Assembly: GCF_010093535.1 (NCBI RefSeq)
Contig: NW_022985225.1
Span: 141,329 to 205,328, forward strand
Origin: Lindgomyces ingoldianus
Taxonomy: Eukaryota; Ascomycota; Dothideomycetes; Pleosporales; Lindgomycetaceae
Length of the DNA stretch: 64,000 nt
Direction of reading: 5' to 3'
Shown: positions 37,491 to 48,501 of the stretch, one piece after another
Numbering within the stretch: position 1 is the stretch's first letter
Layout of the letters: every line of letters begins with the position of its first letter
Translations under genes and position numbers: made by a program
The notes under the pieces: generated by a model
What the model was told of the DNA's origin: nothing
The model's database searches: none
Seen by the model: the letters and a program-made list of their open reading frames with translations, nothing else

Positions 37491-39071
37491 TGTCTGTACG
37501 TAAGTACGGCTAAATTAGGTTGCCTGAAACATTAGCTATCTAGCCTGTGCGTTAGGGGCTATGTGTACTTAAAAGCCCTCTTTCTTTATATAAAAAAAGA
37601 GGGTAGTAGTTAATAATAAAAAAATCTTTACTTACTTACCTTTTAGTACACCTCTTAGGCGTATGTTTGTTTAATTAAACTTAGGTTAATAAACACTAAT
37701 TAGTCTATTAATAAACTATTTTACTATAAAAGCTTAAACCTACTATGTGTGTAGCTACATAAAGAGGGCTTTTTAAGCCTTTGCAGAAAACCTGTCTTTT
37801 TAATAAGTAAATTTATAAGAATTAATAAAACTGCTACTATATAAAAAGCTTACACCTACTGCGTGTGTAGCTACATAGAGAAGGTATAAAGAAGCTTACA
37901 TCTACTATGTGTGTAGCTACATAGAGAGGGGTAAGTAAGCCTTATGCGCGCCTCTAGATTAACTAATTGCACAAAGACAAGATTAGCAACCTGCTATATG
38001 TGTAGCTACACAGAGAGGGCTTACTACTAAGCCTTTATGCGCTCTAGAGCCTCTTATTAACACAGGCTATACAACTACTTACCTACTGCGTGCGTAGCTA
38101 CGCAGAGGAGATAATACAGGCCGCACAATTAGAAACCTACTGCGTGCGTAGCTACGCAGAGGAGGCTTCTTATTAGTAGCCTGCCTTGCTAACACCTCCC
38201 TCTTAAGAACAGCTGTATAAATAAGTAACTAGCCTCTGCTCTAGAGCTAACCTGCTACTTTGCACAACAGCTTGCTCTTTAAGAGCTACTGTACAGTTAA
38301 CTACTCCCCCCTAGACAACTGCTGTATAAATGTAACTAGCACCCCCCTCTAGACAATAGCTATATAAACAAAGCAACTAGTAAACTTTTACCTTGTTATA
38401 GAATACTTGTATAATAAACTAGTAAAGATAACTTATATGTCTAAGATAATACTATAAAAAAAGGTTAACCTTACTCTTCTAGTAGACTGCTTTAACATGT
38501 TAATAAATCCTTTCTAAGTATAATAAACCTTATACATAGCAGATACTCTTATTTTTATGTGTATAAAAAAGTATAGTCTATCTAACTTTATAAAAGACTT
38601 TAAAGGCTAAATATAACAGGATTTTAATAACTTATTTTATGTGTTTAGGTAAGAGCTCTTTTATGCTTTAGCTAAGCACAGGATTTATCCTGTAAAAAAG
38701 AGATACTATACGTAGGCTAAAAAGCTAGCAGGTGTTGTAAACTAGCAGTACACTATAGGCTCTATATAAAGAAGAAGAGGGAAGAATGTAAAGGATAGTA
38801 TAAAAAGAGATAAAAATAAAGTAAAGCAGGCAAGTAACTTAATTTATAAAAATAAAAAGTTGCTAGTGTCTGTACATAAGTACAGCTAAATTAAGTTGCC
38901 TAAAACATTAGCTATTTAGCCTGTGCATTAGAGGCTATGTGTACTTAAGAGCCCTCTTTCTTTGTACAAAGAAAAAGAGTAGTAGTTAATAATAAAAAGA
39001 TCTTTGCTTACTTACCTCTTAGTACGCCCCTTAGGCGTACGTTCGTTCGATCGAACCTAGGTTAACCAACA
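37491..39071. mobile_element. Non-coding LTR element L1b (LARD-like)
   Basis: LTRs are 37491-37695 and 38867-39071 (205 bp each), with target duplication GTAGT; the empty site is in copy A near 17,400. Related to L1a but lacking its 22-bp start duplication. The interior keeps hairpin array 1 (37,738-38,165), but the second array is replaced by AACAGCTGTATAAATAAGTAAC-like units (38,206-38,370). No coding capacity. Confidence 0.85.
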
Positions 39072-39364
39072 GTAGTTCTAAATGCTTTTACTATTAATTT
39101 ACATATGCAGGCAGATATACTAGTAGATAGGAACTTAGATTTAGTCTTAAAAGCCTTTCACTATAACTTTAAATAGTAAACATTAAATAAAAACATAAAA
39201 GTATTAAAATAAAAACTTAGTAGTTATTAAGTTAATAAATAAAAAACTATAAGCGCTAGTATTAACTAAAAAATTTAATTAAACTTTAATGCTTTTTAAG
39301 TATAAAATAGTAAAGACTTAAAAATGTTTTTCTGTAAATAAGTATAATAAGTTAATATTTACTA

Positions 39365-39423
39365 NNNNNNNNNNNNNNNNNNNNNNNNNNNNNNNNNNNN
39401 NNNNNNNNNNNNNNNNNNNNNNN
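39365..39423. other. Assembly gap (N, 59 nt)
   Basis: Run of N inside G1 copy B. Confidence 1.
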
Positions 39424-40192
39424 AAACTTTTTCTTAGATTTTTATTACTTTACTTTAATTTTTTATACTTTAGGAATAGAATAATTACTAGTAAAATATT
39501 TTAGTTTACTATAATTATAATAGTTACTAGAAGTTATTTATATTTTAGAGGCAGGTGTCTAGCTAGGTTGTTAGTAAGTAGCTAGAGTAGATTAGAGTAC
39601 TAACATAGGTGCAGGTTAGAGTGCACTAGAATAGTATACTGCTTTAGATATATCTTTAGAAACTTTTTAAAATTAATTTATAATAAGTCTAACATTAAAA
39701 TATTAAGTGTAGTTAATAGTTTACTTTAAAATAGTAAAAGTGTTTTTTTAATATTATAAGCTATTGAGTAAGCTACTATTATTTTAAAAAAGCTTTTTTA
39801 AGTGTGTTTAAAACCTAAGTTTAGTACTTTTAGGCTAGGCAGTATTTTTTTTATAAGTAAAAAAACTATTTTAACTTTAATATAAACTTTTTAATAGTAG
39901 CACTAATAAAGTAAGCTTTAAAAGTAAAAAATACTTTTTTTTACTTATTTTTAAAGTTTAAAATACTTATTACACTTTTATTTTTTTATTACTAGTAATA
40001 AAGTAAGTTTATAAAAACTTAATTATTTCTTTTACATTTTTAAACTAAAAGTTGTCTAATTTAGCTAGGTATCTAGGCTCTAGGTATTTCTTTACAATGC
40101 TAGTAGTATGTCTTTATACTAACACTATGTGTGCGCGCTTACTTTAATAGTAATTTAAATTAATGTTAAGTTTATTTATAATAAAAGCTTAC

Positions 40193-40374
40193 TGTGACGG
40201 CGCGTACCGCGTCACATGCTCTGCAGCATCAGCTCCCTCGCTTGCGCGACAAGTAGCGCCTTGGCAGGGGCACACATGTATATTAAACTCGCAGAGCAGC
40301 TCCTCTGCTCCTTAGTTTAATCTAGTTAAGTTACACCACCTCTTGCTTGTAGCTTGAGCATGCTGACTGTGACA
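40193..40374. mobile_element. Young solo LTR (182 bp)
   Basis: TGTGACGGCGCGTACCGCGT...GCTGACTGTGACA, flanked by the perfect duplication CTTAC (40188-40192, 40375-40379). GC-rich with intact CpG/CpA in the middle of RIPed DNA, so it arrived after RIP of copy B. No related internal sequence is in the window. Confidence 0.85.
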
Positions 40375-41012
40375 CTTACTATTATTTAAATATAAGTTTT
40401 TTACTATTTATAAAGTTCTTAATTTTAGGTGTGTATTTAGTAAAGTAGCTTTAAGAAAGCTTAAAAGTGCCTAAAAAGTCTTTTACTATTAGTATAGTAA
40501 AAGTAATTTAAGGCATTATTAAAGGTAATTTAGTAGTTAGTAAAAGTTAATTAAAACTAAGAGTTTTTAATTTAGTTAGCTATTTAATTTATGCTTTTAA
40601 TTAAGTAACTTAGTTTTTAAAAGCTATAACTACTACTAAAGTTTAACTTTAAATTTAGTAAGTTTTTAGCTTTAAGTCTTATAAAAAAAGGTTTAGCTAT
40701 TAAAGTTAGTAGTTATTTAGCTTTAGTAGTAAGCATTTTACCTTAGCTATAGCTAGAGTGTGTTATAAGCTTTATACTAAAGTCTAAAAGTAGTTAAAAG
40801 TTAGGCATTAGTAGTTATCTTTAATTCTAATAAGTTATTAGTAGTCTTTAAGTTTTTACTTTAGCACACTTTTTATAACTTTTTTAAAAGTAATTTTAAT
40901 TATAAAAAATAAAAAGTTTTAAACTTAAAAGCTTTAGTTAATAAAAAGTTTTCAAAATTTTATTTATAATAACTAAATAATTTAATATAATAGTGTGTAA
41001 AAACTATAACTT

Positions 41013-44000
41013 TGTCACGATTGTGCACGAGTAAGGTTATAGAGCTTCACAGAGGTCTAGTTTAATTACTACGTGAGGTATTATAGTAGGTACAAGACGT
41101 TGTGTAAGGAACAGAAAGGTTTAGAAAGAAATTAGTAATTAAATACTTAGCTTAAAAGTCTAAGCGCTTTAAGTATAAATTAAGCCTATTTTAGGTTTAG
41201 TTAGTGTTAAGGCAGTTTATGCTTAAGTTTATGTCTATATTATGTTATGTTTATGTTAGATGTGCACTAATAATACTCTAGTACACGTCTAATACAGTTA
41301 TGTCTAGGATCTAGAGAGGATACTGTAACAGTACCCCCCTCTTTATTAGGAAAAGAATCCTTTACATTAGTAGTTCTAGCATTAGGTTGTTTTTATTAGA
41401 GTATAGGTTTAGTTTAGATAGGTATTAGGCGTAAAATTAGGTTACTGTAGAGTTCTCTTATAAAGCTTTTATAGGTTCTTATAACAGTTTGTTGTATCTA
41501 GTCTATTTTATAAAGTATTTATAAATATATTTTTTCTTGTTAAACTAGATCTATTTAATGTCTTCTATAACATATTCTAGTTTATTATTTATAATAATAA
41601 GTTTAGGTAGCAGGTTTAGCTATCTAGGTAGATAGTTAAATTTAGAGGCTACTTAGCGCAGTAATAATACATAGAACACAGGGTGTATCTTTATGCTGTT
41701 AGGTAGAATTAATTAGTAAGCATGTAATAAGACTATATAAGCTACTATAAAGGGGCTAAGGTTTTTTTAATTAAGTTTCTTTAATTATTAGTTTATTTAA
41801 ATATTTCTAGTGTCTAGCTAGACCTTTTTACTAGCTGCATACGCAGGGGTAGAGGTTTAGAATTAGTTTATGTACTTTTATTAAAAAGCTTAAGCCTATA
41901 TAAGCTTTTTATAAACATATTTAAATATATTTTAAATTTTATTAATAAGTCTGTTTATGTTTATTACTTATATAGATTAATAAGTTAGTTAGAGGGTATT
42001 TAAAAGTAGTTTAAATTTTATTTAAGAGTAGTATTTATAGTTTGCTAAAAACAGAGATACTTATGTTAATTTAAATGTTATGTTATTAGCTTTAAACTAT
42101 GCTATAGCTAACTATTTTACCTAGTTATCTTACTAGTAGTTTATGTACACTTATAAGACTTATTTTATTATAGTGTTTATGTTCTTAGTCTAGCTATTAG
42201 TCTCTAAGTAAAAAGCTATAAATAAATAAAGAATAATTTAAAGCTATTTATAAAGTTTATTCTAAAAAGCTAAAACAAACTGTGTACCTCTGTCTAATAT
42301 AATTATGTTAGGCAGGCTATAGTAAACTTATACATATTAGTAGAATAACTAGGCTATATTAGGGGCAGTTATAGAGGAATATAGTATTAAGTGTTAATAC
42401 TTAGTTAAGTAATTAACAACTACTATAATATTTATGTACTTTTTAAATAAAGGTAGGTCTATAATAAAATTAATTAATATATCTTTTTAAGCTTATTTAA
42501 GGATTAGAAGTAGTTTAAGTAGGCTATTATACCTTTTTTAAAAGGCCTTTACTTTACAGTAAGTATAGCAACATAATACATATTAGCGTACAGTATAGAA
42601 CATGTGGGGCTAGTAGTACTCTCTTTATAGTAGGTTAAGAGTCTTTCCTCTGCCTAGGTGTCCTTTAATAGGCAAGTTATATATAATTTAGAGTAGTTTA
42701 ATTCTTAGTTTATTAAAATTAAAGATTATAAGTTAGTTATAGTAATATAGCTTACTATTTTAGTTTTTATAGTTAGCTAGTGTTACCTTTTTTAACTAAC
42801 TAGCACTATTTTAGAGCAGGTCTAAGGTTTTTTAGATAAATTTATTATTTAAATACTTATTAGTAATAATCTAATTAATTATTTAATCTATTTTATTTAG
42901 GTTAAAGTCTAAAAATAGCTTAAGTTAAAGTAGAGTTTAGTGTTAAGCCTTTTATACTTTTTTTTAAGTAAAGATGTTTTAGAATTACCTTATAAAAGTA
43001 TCTAGTTTCCCTTTGTCTTAACTAAAATAATAAGTAATCTTAAAATTAAAATAGAATAAGTATTTAAACTAATAAGCTTATTAGTAGCTAAGTTATTTTA
43101 TAGTTATAAAGTACTATAAGTTCTTATAGTTAGATAGAACCTATATTAGATGCGCTGCACCTTCTAGTTTAGGTTGCTATTATTTAAAGTAGTGTACTAT
43201 AGTAAGTAATTTTTTATTATAGATCTTATAATTACCTTTTACAGGACTTATTTTTTTTAAGAAATATGTAATAGGCCTAATAGTTCTATCTAGCTTAGTC
43301 TAGAAAAGAACTTCTGCTACTACATAGTCTAAGGCATTAGCTTTTATAAGTATTAGTAGTTTAAAGTTAAAGTAGCAGAGTATTAAAGCTTTAGTAAAGG
43401 CTTTCTTTAGCTAGTTAAAAGACTATTAGTAATTTAAGTTAAAGTTAAATTAAATTTTTTTCTTAGTAAGTATAATTATAAAGCTTACTTACTATAAAAA
43501 GTTATTAATAAATTATTAGTAGAAGTTAGTAAATCTTATAAAGGCTTAAACATCTTTTACATTTTTTAAGTATTACTAATCTAGCACAGTCTAAACCTTA
43601 ATAGGGTCTATTTAGATACTATTTATAGAGATTACATATCCTAAATATGTAACCTTTAATTAGTAGAACTTGCATTTGTCTATATTAAGTTACAGACTTA
43701 CTTCTTCTATAGCTTTTAGCACTAGGCGTACATGCTGTTTATACTCTAAAAGGCTATTACTATAGATTAGAATGTTGTTAATATACATAGTGTAGAATAT
43801 GTCTAGGTAGAGTTAGAGCAAGTTGTTTATAAAATGTTAAAAAGTACTAGGCGTGTTAGCTAAGCTAAAGGGCATTACTAGGTACTTAAATAGTCTATAT
43901 TAGGTCTAAAACACTGTTAGCTACTTATTACCCTTTACTATTTTTAGCTTATTAAAGGCAGCAATAATATCTAACTTTATAAAATACTTTACTTTACTTA

Positions 44001-46676
44001 GTTAGCTTAGGGTTTCTTATAAAAAAGAAATTAAGTATTAGTTTTTAATAGTAATAGTGTTTAGTTCTTAGTAGTTAACACAGAATTAAAGCCTACCTTT
44101 AGGTTTCTTTATAAATAGTATAAGTAACACTACTAGTAAAAAGCTAGCTTAAATAAACTCTTTTTTTAAGTTCTTATTAAGGTATTTTTAAAGCACTTTT
44201 AATTTATTTAGTAACATTCTATATAGTAGCCTATAACTAGGTTGTTTACTAGGCTTAAAGGTTATCTAGTAATTATACAAACATTATATTAAAAGCTTAT
44301 TAGACTTATCTTAAAAAAAGACATATAATAAGTTATAGTAGTCTTAAGAGACTATTATTTTTAAGTTAGTGTGTTTTTAAAGAGCTAGAGCTTAGTCTAT
44401 ATTAGAAATTATAACTGTGTAGATTTTATAATCTAGTTATTAAGCTAGGGTTATAAATAGAGTAGGTTCTATATAGTAGATGTCTATCTGCTGTTTAAGT
44501 CCTAGTTTATGTTTAAATTAAGTAAGTAAAGATTTCTTAAAGGCTTTCTTTTCTTTAAGTTTAAGTAGTTGTTAAATTATTTTACATAGCTTATCTTAGT
44601 AAAAGGCCTAGCTTATTAGCCTTACTTAAGTAGTTTTTTTTTAGGTTATTAAAAAGTAGGTCTAGAAACCTTTTATATTAAGTGCTACTTAAGTGTTGTT
44701 TAGGTGTAAGCATAAGCATACATTTTAGCATTAGAAAAAGTTAAAGTTTAAAACTTACTCTTAGTAATTAAAAGTAACTTTATGCTAATACAGCTATAGT
44801 TATTTTAAAATTAAGTTATAATATTTTATATTTATTACATAGAGCTTAATCTGCTTCTTGTAGTGTTAGTAGGTAATTATAATAGTTATAGTACAGAAAA
44901 TAAAACTTTTTTTAAGTTATTTTCTATTAAATCTAGTTAGGTAAATTATTTAAGTAAGTAGTGTTAATTAAAGATTTAGTTTATACGCTAGTTCTTTATT
45001 AATGTAACCTATGCTATTTACTCTTAAGTTAATAAGAGCCTGTATTAAAGCTAATATAGTTTTTTATTATAAATATATAAGAATATTAACTTAGTACTTT
45101 TAGTTATTAGTAAAGAACTTAGCTTATAGGTTAGTAAAGATTTAGTGTTAAATTAGTCCTAGAGGGTAACTTAGCCCTAGAATAAGCCTTTTTGCAGGCT
45201 CCTACTGCTATAGCTGCAGCTATGTTAAGAGTAGTAAGAAAGATTAGAGCTTAAATATAAGTTAAAGCTTTTATAAAAATAAAATTAAAATAGTAAAAAT
45301 CTTTAACAAGTGCTAGTAGCGCTACTTATGTAGACTTAAAAAAAAGAAATAAAGTAGTTTTAGAAGATATAACTATGCTTACTATATTTAAAGTATTAAC
45401 TTTTTTTTTTATAATCTTTACACTTTCTAGAACTAACTAAAGCATAATTTAAATTAATTTTTATTATATTAGAGTCCTTATTTGCAACTGCGCTAGTTTA
45501 GGGGCGTATTAGGGCTTGTACAGGGAGAAACCTTATGTTATTATTATAGGTAGTAATTAGGTTTGTATATGCGTTAAGGTTATTTAGGAGGTGTTCTTCT
45601 ACTATAGCGCGTTACAGTTTAGTTAAGAGGGAGTTATATAAGGCTATAATTAGACCTATTTTATTTAGGCCTATATTAAATGCAAGTTAGTAGAACTTAG
45701 TAAAGTGTAAAGTAAAGCTTTTTTTTTTTATTATAAAGTGTTTAAGTAACTTAGGGCTGTTAACATTTTATTTAGGTCTTTATAAGTTACTTACAGAAAC
45801 ACTATAAATTAATTTAAGTTAATAATATTCTTATCTATTAGTAAGTTAATTAAAGCTGTTATATTATAGTTAAGTTAAAAGTAAGCATATAGTAACTAAA
45901 AGTGTTTAAAAAGAAATTAGTTTACATTTCCTTTAAGTTTATATTAAAGCTTATATAAAAAGAAAAGTAGGTCTTTTTATTTTTTATTAAATAGTAGAGA
46001 ATTAAAGAGTTAGTTAAATTTTATTACTAAGTTAAAAAGGTTACAGGTTATAAGTAGTATTAGGTAAAAAAAAGTTAAGCTATCTCTAGACTTCTAAGTA
46101 AGCTTTAAGGCTAGTAAGTTCTTAGTTCCTACTACTATAATAAAAGTTAAAGTAAAAATAAACTACTTAATAATGTAAAGCTATTCTTTAAAGTCTTTTT
46201 AAAAAGCTTTAAAGCTTATAATGTAGTAGCTTTCTTATAAAGTAAGCGCTTTTTAAAAAGCTTCTTAGCTTACTTTAATAGCTTAAAGTTATATAAGTAC
46301 TAAGCTTATTAAATTAGATTTAGAGGCTATTCTTAGCTAAAGTTTTAACATAATGTAATGTTATAATTATGCACAAGTAAGGTTATAGAGCTTTACAGAG
46401 GTCTAGTTTAATTACTACATAAGGTATTATAGTAAGTATAAGACATTATGTAAGAAATAAGAAAGTTTAGAAAGAAATTAGTAATTAAATACTTAGCTTA
46501 AAAGTCTAAGCGCTTTAGGTATAAATTAAGCCTATTCTAGGTTTAGTTAGTATTAAGGCAGTTTATGCTTAAGTTTATGTCTGTGTTGTGTTGTGTTTAT
46601 GTTAGACGTGCACTAATAATACTCTAGTACGCGTCCAATACAGTTATGTCTGGGATCCGGGGAGGATACTGTGACA
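41013..46676 (-). mobile_element. Ty3/Gypsy LTR retrotransposon G2, copy b
   Basis: A 5664-bp second copy of the family at 11,537. LTRs are 41013-41330 and 46359-46676 (318 bp each), with target duplication AACTT (41008-41012, 46677-46681). The C-tract after the left LTR puts coding on the minus strand. The RIPed YIDDILIYS-like motif is at about 43,745-43,790. Collinear with copy a throughout, with no further insertion. The outer edge of the right LTR (TCTGGGATCCGGGGAGGATA) is unmutated, while the same stretch in the left LTR is RIPed. Confidence 0.9.
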
Positions 46677-46738
46677 AACTTAAACTAAATTGAACACTTT
46701 TTAAAGTTAAACATAGTTAAATAAATAATTAATATAAT

Positions 46739-47169
46739 TGTCGCGTACAGCTATCCGTCTACATATATCCTTCTGCTGTGCTAGCTAGGAGGTTGACCTT
46801 TTAGCAAACGCAACAGTTATAAGCCTAGTTTGCGGCGTAGTGTAGATGGTTAGCGCACAAAAATTTTCGCATCTCTGCTCTCCCTACTCCACTAGTAGGA
46901 TTGCATTATCCCGGAGCACTGCGTGTTTAATTCCTACGCTTAGTAAAGAGCATTTAGGCAGTGTGTCTATTACAGAGGCTACCTTACTAGATCTGTCTCT
47001 AAGTTCTGTTGCTTAGGTGAAAGAGGAAGGGTGTGTTAAGGTTGTTTTACTATGTTTCACCTCTCTCGTTCCACAGTTCAAGCTGGGGGGTGTGTCGCGT
47101 ACAGCTATCCGTCTACATATATCCTTCTGCTGTGCTAGCTGGGAGGTTAACCTTTTAGCAAACGCAACA
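46739..47169 (+). mobile_element. TRIM/SMART-type miniature LTR element, copy 2 (nearly unmutated)
   Basis: A 431-bp element with 77-bp direct terminal repeats (46739-46815 and 47093-47169), TGTCGCGTACAGC...CGCAACA. The target duplication ATAAT is perfect (46734-46738, 47170-47174), and the empty site is in copy A near 27,810. AGCTGGGGGG before the right repeat serves as polypurine tract. The interior has an RNA polymerase III A-box-like TAGTGTAGATGG (about 46,836) and a B-box-like TGTTTAATTCC (about 46,925). A 67-codon frame at 47,017-47,220 runs through the right repeat and is chance. Normal GC, so it is a late insertion. Confidence 0.88.
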
Positions 47170-47377
47170 ATAATATTATTAATAAAGCTACTACTAGTAA
47201 AAGTAAGTTTTCTAATATAATATAACAGTATAAGTAAGATAATAGGTTTAAATGTAGTAGAAATTTACTTAAAGGCATATAAAAGTGTAGAGACTTTAGA
47301 CTTAAAAATGCTATTAACACTTATAGGCCTTATATAAAAGAATATTAGAAAACTACTAAGCTAGCTACAGAGGCAAA

Positions 47378-47984
47378 TGTTACAATCCTTGCTCTAACAA
47401 AATAGTGTTTTCGGGAGCACAACAGCCTGTAGTTGTGTTAGCGGGTAGGGGAAGGACTTAGCTGGATCAGGTGTACAGTCCGTCAAGCAGAGTATATGTA
47501 AGGCAGGGGTAAAGAAGGCAGGTTGTGGTTTAGCCTAGCAGCTGTATAGGGAGCTAGCAAACCTAATATAAAAGAATAGGAAAGAAGGTATATATAGTGT
47601 AAGATATATAAGGCGGCAATTGTTCTTTTTTATAAAGGTACTATTGCCTCTTAGTCTATTAGGTAGGTAAAGACTAAATAGTAATTACAACCTTCTAACT
47701 ATAGTTGTGATTAAGACTATATACATAGGGTTTGCATGCAGTGCATGCTATGCATGCTTGCATGCCTGTTGCCTGCATAGCCTGCATAACCTGCAGACCT
47801 GCAAAGCCTGTGGTCTTATTAGATGATACACTCTGCTAGACCTTTGTCTAAAAGCTAGAGCCATTCCTTATCTGTCCTGTCACGTGATTTGTTTAACACA
47901 GGATTAAGCGTTTTCCATCTCTTGTCGCTTAGGCTGTAAGGAACAGCTGATAGGGAAATTACGGTCTGTTTGTTAGCTGTAACA
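47378..47984. mobile_element. Young solo LTR (607 bp) inside the G1-B right LTR
   Basis: TGTTACAATCC...AGCTGTAACA with perfect duplication GCAAA (47373-47377, 47985-47989). Its sequence is essentially free of RIP, unlike the LTR around it. Near 47,735-47,815 it carries a cluster of GCATGC/CCTGCA motifs (TGCATGCAGTGCATGC and relatives). No coding capacity. Confidence 0.85.
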
Positions 47985-48501
47985 GCAAAGTGCAACTAAA
48001 TACATAAAGAAATAGGGGTAACTACAAAGGACAGGATTAAGTTATAGTTAGAGCTAATACAGAGACCCTTCAGATAGGTTCTAAGCGACCTAAGATGGAA
48101 CAATTTGTAAGAATTGTTACACTTTGTAAAACTAATCTATATTAAGTTTAATAGTAAAATGTTAGGCAAAGTTAATAGTATACTTTAAAATAGTAAAAGT
48201 ATTTTTTCTTTTTATGTTATAAGCTATTAAGAAGGCTACTATAGTCTTAAAAAAGCTTTTTTAAGTGTATTTAAAACCTAAGTTTAGTACTTTTAAGCTA
48301 GGTAGTATCTTCTTTTATAAGTAAAAGAACTATTCTTCTTTTAATATAACCTTTTTTATAGTAGTACTAATAGAGTAAGCTTTAAAAGCTAAAAAAGCTT
48401 TTTTTTATACTTATTCTTAGTGTTTAAAATACTTATTATGCTTTTATTTTTTATTACTAGTAATAAAGTAAATTTATAAAAGCTTAATTATTTTTTTTAT
48501 A

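Larger units (their letters stand above)
30699..48121 (-). mobile_element. G1 Ty3/Gypsy LTR retrotransposon, copy B (full length, nested)
   Basis: LTRs are 30699-30989 (291 bp) and 47221-48121 (289 bp plus a 607-bp solo LTR and its duplication), with target duplication CTTTG (30694-30698, 48122-48126). Internal segments are 30990-34233, 36073-37490, 39072-40192, 40375-41012, 46677-46738 and 47170-47220, about 6.5 kb once nested elements are removed. Coding is minus. Reverse-strand translation near 32,440-32,720 resembles a Gypsy integrase C-terminus (KVSNIVYLDTKNL, compare KVGDxVWLxxKNI), and near 36,600-36,700 the reverse-transcriptase motif LCxNYYKLNAI. Every frame is broken by RIP stops. 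Copy B sits inside copy A2. Confidence 0.87.

Noticed and set aside
46828..46935. True tRNA gene inside TRIM2
   Set aside because: A- and B-box-like motifs are too far apart and the T-stem does not pair properly; at most tRNA-derived.
47017..47220. 67-codon frame in TRIM2
   Set aside because: Runs through the terminal repeat into RIPed flank; no conserved start or domain.
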